A stretch of DNA of 64,000 nt from Aeromonas veronii (GTDB lineage Bacteria > Pseudomonadota > Gammaproteobacteria > Enterobacterales > Aeromonadaceae). Below the pieces are notes generated by a model. The model did no database searches. It was not told where the DNA came from and saw only the letters and a program-made list of their open reading frames with translations. Shown piece by piece: positions 55,101-63,892 of this stretch. The stretch spans positions 2,320,501 to 2,384,500 of the forward strand of contig CP101033.1 of assembly GCA_041319085.1 (NCBI GenBank). The letters are read 5' to 3'. A program made the position numbers and the translations under genes. Each line of letters starts with the position of its first letter. Position 1 is the stretch's first letter.

Positions 55101-57026
55101 CCAGATGGCAGCAAAGGCTTCCTGGAAGCGCTGCTGGCTCTGCTCCAGATCAAACGGCTGCTTGCCGTGCAGCAGCATGGAGAAGTCGAGGATCCAGAAC
55201 AGATCGCCGCTCGGGGTGCGTACCTGATACGGGGTCTCGCCGATCACCCGCAGTCCCATGTTCTCCAGCATCGGCAGCACGTCTGAGAGGTGAATGGGTT
55301 CAGTGCGATGGAACAGCTTGAGCCGTACCCGACGATCGTTCTCCTCCTCCTGCGCGCGGTAAAACAGCATGCCCAGCGGCTCGGCTTCGCTCAGGTTATC
55401 GAGCGCCATGATGTCGGCCACGGCAGAGCCAGGCAGCACATCTTCCTTGTAAGCGCGGGGGAATGCGGTGCTGAAACGGCGGCGCAGCTCGTTGCCACGG
55501 GCCTCGCCATAGTGGGAGAGCAGCACGGAGTCGAGTCTGTCGTCCCAGCTGCGGGCCGCTTCAATCAGGTTGTTCTGTACTTCGTTCACATCCACATCCA
55601 CGTTGTTGTTGTTGACCCGCACTATGTAATGGGTCCGCGCCAGCACACCTTCGGTGAAGTAGACGTTGAACTCCACCTCTTCGTTGCTGCCAAAATAGTT
55701 CTGCAATATTTGCTGGGTCTTGATCCGCAGCGCCGTGTTGTAGCGCTCCTTGGTGACATAGACCATGCAGGAGAAGAAGCGACCATAGACATCCCGGCGC
55801 ACAAACAGCCGCAGCATGTCCCGCTCCTGCATCTCCAGCACGCCGAGACCGGTGGCCAGCAACTCCTCTTCGCGGGCCTGGATCAACTCGTCGCGGGGAT
55901 AGGTTTCCAATACGTTGAGCAGCGCCTTGTAGGCGTGGGAGCCCGTTTCAAAGCCGGAGGCGACCATGATGCGCTCGAGGCGATGGCTGATGAGCGGGAT
56001 CTGGGTCGCACTGGTGTTGTAGATGGAGGAGGCGTAGAGGCCGATAAAGCGATCTTCCCCCACCACCTTGCCGTGCTCGTCAAAGCGCTTGATGCCGATG
56101 TAATCCACATAGGCCGGGCGGTGTACCCGGGACTTGCTGTTGGATTTGGTGAGGATCAGCAAGTCAGAGCTCAGGGCGGCGTGACGGGCACTGGCTGGCA
56201 TATTGCCAAGACGCTGGCCCACCTCCTTGATGGAATTCTTCATCAAACCGAGGCTGGAGCTGGCCTGCGGCAGGATCTCATGATCCCCCTCCACCGCCTT
56301 GACGTCGTAGCGACGATACCCCATCAGGGTGAAGTTGTGGGCAGCCACCCATTTTAGGAAAGCGACGCAGGAGGCCACCTCCTCCTTGCTGACCGGGCTC
56401 TTGCGCTTGGGCAGCTCATCGATGATCTCATTGAGCTTGGCCAGCATCGGTTGCCAGTCGCCAACCGCCAGCGCCACTTCATCGGCCACCGAGTTGAGCT
56501 CGGCAGCCAGCGCGACCATCTGCTCCTCGCTGGTGAGGTGGTCAATCTCGATAAGGAATGCCGTTTCAACCGAGGTCTGCCCATCGGTGTTGTCGAGTTC
56601 CAGAATGGCGTCAATCTTGCCATACGCGCCACGAATGAGGTGCAGCGGCTGGTGCAGCATCATGTGGGCGGTGATGTTGAGCCGCTTGAGCGCCATCCGG
56701 ATGGAGTCCACCAGGAAGGGGGAATCCTGCAGGATCACCTCGACGATGGTATGGGGAGACTGCCAACCGTGACGGGTCAACACAGGATTGTAGACCCGGA
56801 TATAGGGGTCGGTACCGCTACGCTGATTGAGGGCATTCCACAGGCTCAGGGCCGCGCCGTAGAGATCGCTGTCGTTGCGATCATGCAGATCGGAGCTCGC
56901 CATGTTGCCGTAAAACTTGGCCACGAAGCGCTCAACCAGAGAGGCACTGTTTTTGGGCAACTTCTGATGGATCAGGCTGAGAACGTTTTCGAGCAGAACT
57001 GAGGTAGGGGCGTCTTTCAATGCCAT
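52188..57026 (-). CDS. NAD-specific glutamate dehydrogenase, large (about 180 kDa) type
   Basis: 1,612 residues, the size of the L_180 class (EC 1.4.1.2), which deaminates glutamate to 2-oxoglutarate for catabolism. Long N-terminal regulatory domains (ACT-like) come first. The catalytic core includes [46 protein letters not shown], with the substrate lysines, and [15 protein letters not shown] for NAD binding. AAGGA is 8 bases before the ATG. Single gene with its own terminator. Confidence 0.92.
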   Translation of the reverse strand: [1612 protein letters not shown]

Positions 57027-57304
57027 TTTTATATTCCTTATCGGACGACATTAACCACCGACGCAGAGGCAACCACCCTGGTTACCCGCTGGTGCAGAGT
57101 TGTTGCGAAGTGTAATGGCTTGGAAAAGGGAAGGCGAGGAAAGGTGCTAACGAGGTGTTAAAAACAAGGTGCAGATCACGGCTTAAACTGTAAGAAATTT
57201 TGCAAATAACCAAAAATACAGAAATTCACACTACTTCCGTACCAGTTTACCGGATAGATAGTGACGCAAAGCAGATAAACAGTCGGCAATCTGTTCTATT
57301 TTTG

Positions 57305-57526
57305 TTAATTTATGCGTTCGAGGCTGATAAAGCGGTAATCATCCTGGGTTTTCAGCCGAAAGTAGCCATGTACACCATGGATGGCAACAAAAGGCCGTAT
57401 TTTTTCTATGCCAAGTTCCAGGGTCAACCCCTGGTCGCTGCGCACCACCAGCCGTCTGGCATGGCCCTGATACATCAGCATCACCTCATCGCTATTCAAT
57501 GAGAGCCGAAAAGTAAACTGCTTCAC
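57305..57526 (-). CDS. DUF2835 family small protein
   Basis: 73 residues, full length for DUF2835. Typical sequence: QFTFRLSLNSDEVMLMYQGHARRLVVRSDQGLTLELG...RPFVAIHGVHGYFRL. Starts at GTG 57526 with GGAG 5 bases upstream. No known function. Located just downstream of pepN on the same strand (71 bp gap containing a GGGGC/GCCCC hairpin). The 278 bp between it and the glutamate dehydrogenase start show no further gene. Confidence 0.85.
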   Translation of the reverse strand: MKQFTFRLSLNSDEVMLMYQGHARRLVVRSDQGLTLELGIEKIRPFVAIHGVHGYFRLKTQDDYRFISLERIN

Positions 57527-57597
57527 GCTTGCTCCTGATCACACGACAAATCACCCAATGAGGGGCAGGAGCATTCACGCCCCTACCCCGTCAACAC

Positions 57598-60222
57598 TTA
57601 CTGCTGCAGCGCCTTGCTGACCTTCTCGAACAGATCCCGCGCCAGCCCCTCAAGGTTGGCAAGACGAGTCAACTCGGCGCGGATCAGGGCCTTGCGCGCC
57701 TCATCCAGTCGCTTGAACTGGATAAGCGGAGTGATGAGGCGGGAGGCCACCTGGGGATTGACCTCGTTGAGCGCGATCAGCAGATCGGTCAAGAAGCGAT
57801 AACCGCTGCCATCCACCGCATGGAACTGCACCTGATTGCTCATGGCGAAGCTGCCGATCAGCGCCCGCAGCCGGTTCGGGTTGCGAATGCTGAAGGTGGG
57901 GTGACTCATCGCTTGTTTCACTTCGCTAAGCACATCGGCAGCCGGTTTGCTGCCAATCAGTCGCAGCCAGTTATCCAGCACCAGCCCATCCTTGGCCCAC
58001 TTGCCTTCAAAATCGGCCAGCAGCGCAGCGCGGCATGGCAACAGATAGCCGTTGGCTACCTGCAACGCTGCCAGAGTGTCGGTCATATTATCGGCGGTTG
58101 CATACTGCTCGCGCACCAGCGCATCGGCATGCTCCGCATCCAGCGCCGCCAGATAGCCGAGCACTACCCCTTTGAGGGCTCGCTTGGCCATATCGGCATG
58201 CACCACCTGATAACCATTCAGACGCAGGCTATGATAGGTCGCCGCCAAGCGCGCGCCAAAGGCCTCGGCAAGACGGGTGTGGATAGCGTCGCGCACCTGA
58301 TGGATGGCATCGATATCGGCCACCTCGAACAGCTCGGCCAGCGTCGCCTCACCGGGCAGCGCCAGGATCTCCGCCTTGAGGGCCAAATCCAGTTCACTGT
58401 CGTCAAGAATGGCGACGAAAGCGGCCAACAGGGTTTGGGAGAGCTCAACCCCCTGCCCGTGCTGTACCCGCGTCACCCCGTCGATGACCGCCTTGTTGAT
58501 CAGCATCTGGGCCGCATCCCAGCGGGCAAACTCGTTGCGGGCAAAGCGCATCAGGAAGGCGAGTGCTTCGTCGCTGTAGTCATAGTGCAGCTTGACCGGC
58601 GCGGAGAAGTCCCGCAGCAGAGAGGGAACCGGTTTGACCGACACCTGATCGAATTCGAAGGTCTGCTCCGCGTCCAGCACGTCGAGCACGTTGCCGATGG
58701 CCTTGCCCTGATATTGCAGCGCAATGACGGCACCTTGTTCATCATAGAGCTCGATGTCGAGGGGGATATGCAGCGGCAGCTTCTGCGGCTGATCCTGGGT
58801 CGGCGGGGTGTGCTGGCTCACATGCAGACGGTAAACGCCGCTGGCGGCATCGTACTCGTCGGTGACGGTCAGCTCGGGGGTACCGGATTGGCTGTACCAG
58901 CGGCGGAAACGGCCGAGATCCACACCGGAAGCATCCTCCATCGCCTGCACGAAATCATCGCAAGTGGCGGCCGAGCCGTCGTGACGCTCGAAGTAGAGAC
59001 GCATACCGGCCTGGAAGGCATCTTCCCCCAGCAGGGTGTGCATCATGCGGATCACTTCCGACCCCTTCTCGTAGACGGTCAGGGTGTAGAAGTTGTTCAT
59101 CTCGATCACCACATCCGGGCGGATCGGGTGCGCCATGGGGCCGGCATCTTCGGCAAACTGCGGGCCGCGCACGGTACGCACGTTGTTGATGCGGTTGACG
59201 CCACGGGAGCCCAGATCGGAGGAGAACTCCTGATCCCGGAACACCGTCAGCCCCTCTTTCAGGCTGAGCTGGAACCAGTCGCGGCAGGTGACGCGGTTGC
59301 CGGTCCAGTTGTGGAAATATTCGTGACCGATCACCCGTTCGATACCGTGGTAATCGCTGTCGGTGGCGGTGGCAGGATTGGCCAGCACGAACTTGGAGTT
59401 GAAGATGTTGAGCCCCTTGTTTTCCATGGCGCCCATGTTGAAGAAGTCCACCGCGACGATCATGTAGATGTCGAGATCATACTCAAGGCCGAAACGCTGC
59501 TCGTCCCAGCGCATGGAGTGGATAAGGCTCTCCATGGCAAAACCGGCACGATCCAGATTGCCCTTGTCGACGAAGATCTCGAGGGCCACTTTGCGGCCGC
59601 TTTTGGTGGTGTAGTGGCTACGCTCCACATCGAAATCACCGGCCACCAGCGCAAACAGGTAGCTCGGTTTGGGGAAAGGATCCTGCCACTGTACGAAATG
59701 ACGGCCGCCATCCAGATCACCGCTATCGACCTTGTTGCCGTTGGAGAGCAGGAAGGGGAACTGGGCTTTGTCGGCGGTAATGCGGGTGCTGTAACGCGCC
59801 AGAATGTCGGGGCGGTCCAGATAATAGGTAATGCGCCGGAACCCCTCCGCTTCACATTGGGTGCAGTAGGCATCGCCAGACTTGTAAAGCCCTTCCAGCG
59901 CGGTGTTGGCAGCCGGATCCAGCAGGGTGACGATGGTCAGTACACATTCGGCAGGCAGGTTGAACAGGGTCAGGCTGCTCTCGCCTTGCTCGTAGTGGTC
60001 ACAGGGAATGCCATCGATGGCAACGCTCTTGAGGGTCAGCTGCTCGCCATCGAGTACCAGCGGCGTATTGTGCTCACCGTTGCGGCGAATGCGGGTGATG
60101 GCGGTGACCTGGGACAGCGGCTCCTGCAGTTGGAAATCGAGGTCGATGGTGTCGATCCAGTAGAGCGGTGCCTGATAATCCTGGCGATATTTGGCCGTCA
60201 TGGCCTGGGAGTGATCGGTCAT
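57598..60222 (-). CDS. pepN: Aminopeptidase N (M1 family)
   Basis: 874 residues, matching E. coli PepN (870). Cytosolic zinc exopeptidase of broad specificity. Contains the substrate-anchoring GAMENKGLNIF and the zinc site VIGHEYFHNWTGNRVTCRDWFQLSLKEGLTVFRDQEF (HExxH plus downstream Glu), and the conserved Tyr in NFYTLTVYEKGSEVIRMMH. GGAAG precedes the ATG. The C-terminal helical superhelix is complete. Confidence 0.95.
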   Translation of the reverse strand: MTDHSQAMTAKYRQDYQAPLYWIDTIDLDFQLQEPLSQVTAITRIRRNGEHNTPLVLDGEQLTLKSVAIDGIPCDHYEQGESSLTLFNLPAECVLTIVTLLDPAANTALEGLYKSGDAYCTQCEAEGFRRITYYLDRPDILARYSTRITADKAQFPFLLSNGNKVDSGDLDGGRHFVQWQDPFPKPSYLFALVAGDFDVERSHYTTKSGRKVALEIFVDKGNLDRAGFAMESLIHSMRWDEQRFGLEYDLDIYMIVAVDFFNMGAMENKGLNIFNSKFVLANPATATDSDYHGIERVIGHEYFHNWTGNRVTCRDWFQLSLKEGLTVFRDQEFSSDLGSRGVNRINNVRTVRGPQFAEDAGPMAHPIRPDVVIEMNNFYTLTVYEKGSEVIRMMHTLLGEDAFQAGMRLYFERHDGSAATCDDFVQAMEDASGVDLGRFRRWYSQSGTPELTVTDEYDAASGVYRLHVSQHTPPTQDQPQKLPLHIPLDIELYDEQGAVIALQYQGKAIGNVLDVLDAEQTFEFDQVSVKPVPSLLRDFSAPVKLHYDYSDEALAFLMRFARNEFARWDAAQMLINKAVIDGVTRVQHGQGVELSQTLLAAFVAILDDSELDLALKAEILALPGEATLAELFEVADIDAIHQVRDAIHTRLAEAFGARLAATYHSLRLNGYQVVHADMAKRALKGVVLGYLAALDAEHADALVREQYATADNMTDTLAALQVANGYLLPCRAALLADFEGKWAKDGLVLDNWLRLIGSKPAADVLSEVKQAMSHPTFSIRNPNRLRALIGSFAMSNQVQFHAVDGSGYRFLTDLLIALNEVNPQVASRLITPLIQFKRLDEARKALIRAELTRLANLEGLARDLFEKVSKALQQ

Positions 60223-60326
60223 TATTGTCTGCTTCCACGCGTGTTAAAGGCGAGAAAGAGGCTGTCACAACCAACTGGCGCGGTCAAACAATTTGCAGAT
60301 CGTCAGTTACGCCAGACAAAAAGAAA

Positions 60327-60476
60327 GGCTATGTCCCAATTACGTGTTGCATGGGGTGCCCTATCGCCTCATGCAAACACGCTTTGATATTCACACTCCT
60401 CCCGTAACGCTCCAGCATCCTTAGCCAACCCAGATAATTCCTCAGGTAGCGAGTCGCCACGCCATGGAAGCTCGCC
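60327..60476. mobile_element. Truncated relic of an IS1595-like element
   Basis: About 150 bp beginning GGCTATGTCCCAATTACG. It is closely similar to the end of the element at 61128 and includes the last codons of the same transposase. Similarity stops near 60470. The other end and the rest of the gene are missing. Confidence 0.75.
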
Positions 60477-60551
60477 AGCTACGACATCACCGAATATGTG
60501 CCGACCAAGACCTGCGAGCAGCCACAGCTCGATTTCCTGCGCCAAAGCTAA
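60466..60551 (+). pseudogene. 3' remnant of an unidentified gene next to the IS relic
   Basis: Open plus-strand frame without a start, reading KLASYDITEYVPTKTCEQPQ and then LDFLRQS before TAA at 60549. It follows directly on the IS relic, so it looks like the tail of a gene whose body was lost with the insertion. Family not recognised. The DNA from 60552 to 60680 holds nothing I can support. Confidence 0.35.
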
Positions 60552-60689
60552 GACGCCAAGGCCGCCATGCCGACAGACACTGACGTGTGGGTACCAGCCC
60601 TGCACCGCCAAATAAATCGATAACCATCTGTTATTAAAGGCTTAATCAATACGGCGCCAACGCCTGTCGCAGCGCACGGCTAGGCTCGA

Positions 60690-60717
60690 TTGACTGTGCC
60701 GGCATAAGGCTTATAAA
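60690..60717 (+). promoter_or_regulatory. Sigma-70 promoter of the small secreted protein
   Basis: TTGACT (60690-60695), 16 bp, then TATAAA (60712-60717): a strong match to consensus, 65 bp upstream of the GTG start at 60783. Confidence 0.65.
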
Positions 60718-60782
60718 TGGTGGCAGGTAGGGCGTTCCTTCGGACTGCCCGCGTATTCCCCCTGTCGTTGGAAGGTATTACC

Positions 60783-61067
60783 GTGAAAAAACACATGATC
60801 GCCCTGGCCGCTGCCGCCCTGCTCTCTACCATCACCGCTGCCCCGGCATTTGCCGTCAGCCACGGCCACAGCAAGACGCTGGCAGCCAGCAGTTGCACCC
60901 AGGTTGATGAAGCCCAAGGCCTCTGTACTATTGGCAAGAGCAGCAAGAAAGTCGTCAAGAGCGCCAAGCCCAAGGTTCACTACGTAACCAAGTCCGGCAA
61001 GCGTCTGCCGCGTTGTGAAGACGTGGGTGGCTCCCAAGCCGACAACGGCTCCTCCTGCTGGTACTGA
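60783..61067 (+). CDS. Small secreted cysteine-containing protein, unknown
   Basis: 94 residues from GTG 60783, with GGAAGG about 6 bases ahead. The signal peptide ends at APAFA near residue 24. The mature part of about 70 residues is basic (KSSKKVVKSAKPKVHYVTKSGKR) and has four cysteines (SSCTQ, GLCTI, PRCED, SSCWY), enough for two disulfides. It has its own promoter and terminator, so it is likely expressed. I do not recognise the family. It sits between two decayed copies of the same IS. Confidence 0.75.
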   Translation: MKKHMIALAAAALLSTITAAPAFAVSHGHSKTLAASSCTQVDEAQGLCTIGKSSKKVVKSAKPKVHYVTKSGKRLPRCEDVGGSQADNGSSCWY

Positions 61068-61098
61068 TACCGCAACCCCCGCGCTGTCTCGCTTAACC

Positions 61099-61127
61099 AC
61101 GACCCGCTTTGGCGGGTCGTTTTGTTT
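61099..61127 (+). terminator. Terminator of the small secreted protein gene
   Basis: A 9-bp perfect stem, ACGACCCGC and GCGGGTCGT, has a TTTG loop and runs into TTTTGTTT. The IS1595-like element begins right after its T-run. Confidence 0.85.
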
Positions 61128-61820
61128 GGTTATGTCCCAATTACGTGTTGCATGGGGTGCCCCAGCGCCTCATACAAACACGCTTTGATATTCACCCCCA
61201 TCCCGTAACGCTCCAGCATCCTGCGCCAACCCTGATAATTCCTCAGGTAGTGAGTCGCCACGCCATGAAAGCGCACCATCCACTCTTTCAACCGGTGGTG
61301 ATATCCGTTTACATGTTGAATGTGATACGCCCCCATCACCCGTTCATCTTGGCGATTACTCACTACCTGATGGATCACTCCCTGCACCTTACTGAAACTG
61401 GCATACACGCCCGCACCATCGCTACACAGCACCGCATCCGGTGACACCAGCGGCTTCAACACCGCGATGACTGTTGCGCTTTACGTAATCTGGCCAGGGG
61501 CGTCTTGGTGAGGATGGAGCTAGTGCGCAGACACTGTTTGCAACGGTAGCGACGTAAACCTGGCTCCATCCCCAAGGGGCCAGCTGATTGGCATCTGCCT
61601 GACAATGGGGACAGCCGCTACATTCAGGTAACTGGGTACAGAGCGAGGTAATGGCATGTGGCGCCATGAGCTCCTGCCGGGCAACACGGCGCTGGCGCAG
61701 GGTTAACTGGGGAAAGAGGGACAACAGGTGTTGAAAGGCTGGGGTATCCATGATGGTAGGCCTCAAGGTGATGGCCTACTTCACGCTTAGCCTTTCACAA
61801 CACGTCATTGGGACAGAGCC
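61128..61820 (-). mobile_element. Decayed IS1595-like insertion sequence
   Basis: About 693 bp. The ends form an imperfect inverted repeat: GGTTATGTCCCAATTACGTG at the left, and GGCTCTGTCCCAATGACGTG read inward at the right. The expected length is about 1 kb; the middle is missing. No matching target duplication is visible. It lies between the terminators of the secreted protein gene and prc. Confidence 0.8.
61130..61766 (-). pseudogene. IS1595-type transposase, frameshifted and internally deleted
   Basis: The N-terminal part starts at 61766 (MRPTIMDTPAFQHLLSLFPQ) and has the zinc-ribbon CSGCPHC. After GWSQ the frame shifts; the correct continuation LRRYRCKQCLRTSSILTKTP is in the next frame, consistent with one lost base. 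At about 61470 the sequence jumps to the C-terminal part ([17 protein letters not shown]...[33 protein letters not shown]). The first catalytic Asp region is deleted, so the gene is dead. Confidence 0.85.
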
Positions 61821-61826
61821 AAAAGA

Positions 61827-61848
61827 AAGGGCGACCGGAGTCGCCCTT
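61827..61848 (-). terminator. Terminator after prc
   Basis: A 9-bp perfect stem, AAGGGCGAC and GTCGCCCTT, has a 4-base loop. On the minus strand it is followed by TCTTTTGG. It is 20 bp beyond the prc stop. Confidence 0.8.
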
Positions 61849-61868
61849 GTGCATGATGGGTCACCTTG

Positions 61869-63884
61869 TCAGCTGCGTTTGCTGACCTTGGCCAGGTCCG
61901 CCGTGATATTGGCCGTTTCGATGAGATACTCATCGGGCGCTTCAAAATCAGCGGGCAGTTCATCCAGACTCTTCACCGCCGGTTTGCCAAGACGTGCCAG
62001 ACGCTCATTGGTACGTTTGAGCGCTTTCTCATCCTGTTTTGCCTGCTCGGCAACACGCTCCGCCTCGTTGAGGGAGACCGACTTCTTGTCTTTCTCCTCC
62101 TTGTAGTCGGCGATGTCCTGCATCACATAGGCAAACTCGGGATCCTTGGCGATCCGGGCATCGTGCGCCGACTGCAACTTGGGTAGCACGCTGGCGAAGT
62201 TGCCGAGTTTCTCGTATTTGGCGGAGGCAATCTTGTCCCACGGCAACGCATTGAACTCACGGCTCTCACCCGTCTCTTCCGGGGCAACCGGTGTCGGGAA
62301 GCTGATATCCGGCGCAACGCCCTTGTTCTGGGTGCTGCCACCGTCGATCCGGTAAAACTTGGCGATGGTGTACTGCACGTGTCCCAGCGGTTGCTCGTAG
62401 AAGTCATAGACCTTGGCGAGGCTGCGATGCTGCTGCACCGTCCCCTTGCCGAACGAGTTTTCACCCAGGATCAGGGCGCGGCCATAATCCTGCATGGCAG
62501 CAGCGAAGATCTCGGAGGCCGAGGCACTGTAGCGGTCAATCATCACCGACATGGGACCGCCGTAATAGACGTTGCCATCGTCATCGCCATTGACCGTGAT
62601 ACGGCCCATGTGATCACGAATTTGCACCACGGGACCGCTGGCAAAGAAGAGACCGCTCAGGGCGGAAGCTTCGGTCAGGGCGCCACCGCCATTACCGCGC
62701 AGATCGATGATCAACCCATCGATCTTCTGCTTGTTAAGACTGGAGAGCTCCTTGATCACGTCATCGTGCAGATTGACGTAGAAACTGGGGATCTCGATGA
62801 CACCAATCTTCTTGCCTTCGGCGTTAATCACCTTGGACTTGGCTGCTCGGTCTTCAAGGCGCACCTTGTCGCGGGTCAGCTCGATCTGCTCGGTCTTGGC
62901 GGCTGCGCCCTTGCCGCGCTGGATCTCCAGCTTGACCTTGCTCCCCTTGGGCCCCTTGATGAGCTCAACCACGTCATCAAGACGCCAGCCGATCACATCA
63001 ACTATCTTGCCATCTTCCTGCCCTACCCCGGTGATCTTGTCATCAGGTTTGAGGTGGTTGGACTTGGCCGCCGGGCCACCGGGCACCAGGGAACGGATGA
63101 CGGTAAAGTCATCGTCCGCCTGCAACACGGCACCAATCCCCTCCAGCGAGAGGTTCATCTCGGTGTTGAACCGATCTGCACTGCGCGGTGAGAGGTAACT
63201 GGTGTGCGGTTCGATGGCGCGAGCAAAGGAGTTCATGAAGAGCTGGAAGACATCCTCGCTCTCGGTCTGTGACATCCGCTTGATAGCGTTGTTGTAACGC
63301 TTGCCAAGCAGCTCCTTGATCTCGGGCCACTCCTTGCCACTGAGCTTGAGGCTCAGGGCATCGAACTTGACCCGTTGACGCCACAGCTCGTTGAGCTCTG
63401 CTTCATCTTTGGGCCAAGCCGCCCCTTCCCGATCAAACACATAGTTGTCGGTCTGGGTAAAATCGAAGGGAGTGTCGAGCAGTTTGAGGGCGTATTCGAA
63501 CCGCTCATAACGCCGCTGCTGGCTCAGGTTGAACATCTCGTAGGCGGGTGCCAGACGGCCTCTTTCGAGGTCGGTGTCAAAACCGGTACGGTACTTTTCA
63601 AAACGGCTGATATCAGAGGCCAAAAACAGGTTGCGGCTGTAGTCCAGATTCTCCAGATATTTATCGAAAATCACGGAGGAAAAGGCATCGTCCAGCTTGA
63701 ACTGTTTGTAGTGCGAGCGGGTAAACAGATTGGTAATTCGCTTGCTGGCCGTAGCATGTTGGCTCTCTTGAGCCAACACAGGCAAATCACTCTCCTTGAG
63801 CACCGGCTCAATGGCCTGTGCAAGCCCGGCAAGCGCCAAGCTACAGGCAACAAGGGAAAAACGAATTACGCCATGCTTCAACAT
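61869..63884 (-). CDS. prc: Carboxy-terminal (tail-specific) protease Prc
   Basis: Periplasmic S41 protease that processes the PBP3 C-terminus and degrades tagged proteins and MepS in E. coli. 671 residues with a signal peptide ending near LAQA. PDZ domain around EGIGAVLQADDDFTVIRSLVPGGPAAKS. The catalytic dyad is visible: Ser in DRYSASASEIFAAAMQ and Lys in ENSFGKGTVQ. C-terminal DUF3340 region. AAGGAG is 4 bases before the ATG, 8 bp after the proQ stop, so the two are probably co-transcribed as in E. coli. Confidence 0.94.
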   Translation of the reverse strand: MLKHGVIRFSLVACSLALAGLAQAIEPVLKESDLPVLAQESQHATASKRITNLFTRSHYKQFKLDDAFSSVIFDKYLENLDYSRNLFLASDISRFEKYRTGFDTDLERGRLAPAYEMFNLSQQRRYERFEYALKLLDTPFDFTQTDNYVFDREGAAWPKDEAELNELWRQRVKFDALSLKLSGKEWPEIKELLGKRYNNAIKRMSQTESEDVFQLFMNSFARAIEPHTSYLSPRSADRFNTEMNLSLEGIGAVLQADDDFTVIRSLVPGGPAAKSNHLKPDDKITGVGQEDGKIVDVIGWRLDDVVELIKGPKGSKVKLEIQRGKGAAAKTEQIELTRDKVRLEDRAAKSKVINAEGKKIGVIEIPSFYVNLHDDVIKELSSLNKQKIDGLIIDLRGNGGGALTEASALSGLFFASGPVVQIRDHMGRITVNGDDDGNVYYGGPMSVMIDRYSASASEIFAAAMQDYGRALILGENSFGKGTVQQHRSLAKVYDFYEQPLGHVQYTIAKFYRIDGGSTQNKGVAPDISFPTPVAPEETGESREFNALPWDKIASAKYEKLGNFASVLPKLQSAHDARIAKDPEFAYVMQDIADYKEEKDKKSVSLNEAERVAEQAKQDEKALKRTNERLARLGKPAVKSLDELPADFEAPDEYLIETANITADLAKVSKRS

Positions 63885-63892
63885 TTGTCTCC

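Noticed and set aside
60369..60611. 80-codon minus-strand frame upstream of the secreted protein gene
   Set aside because: It crosses the IS relic and the antisense of a gene remnant and has no coherent protein family.
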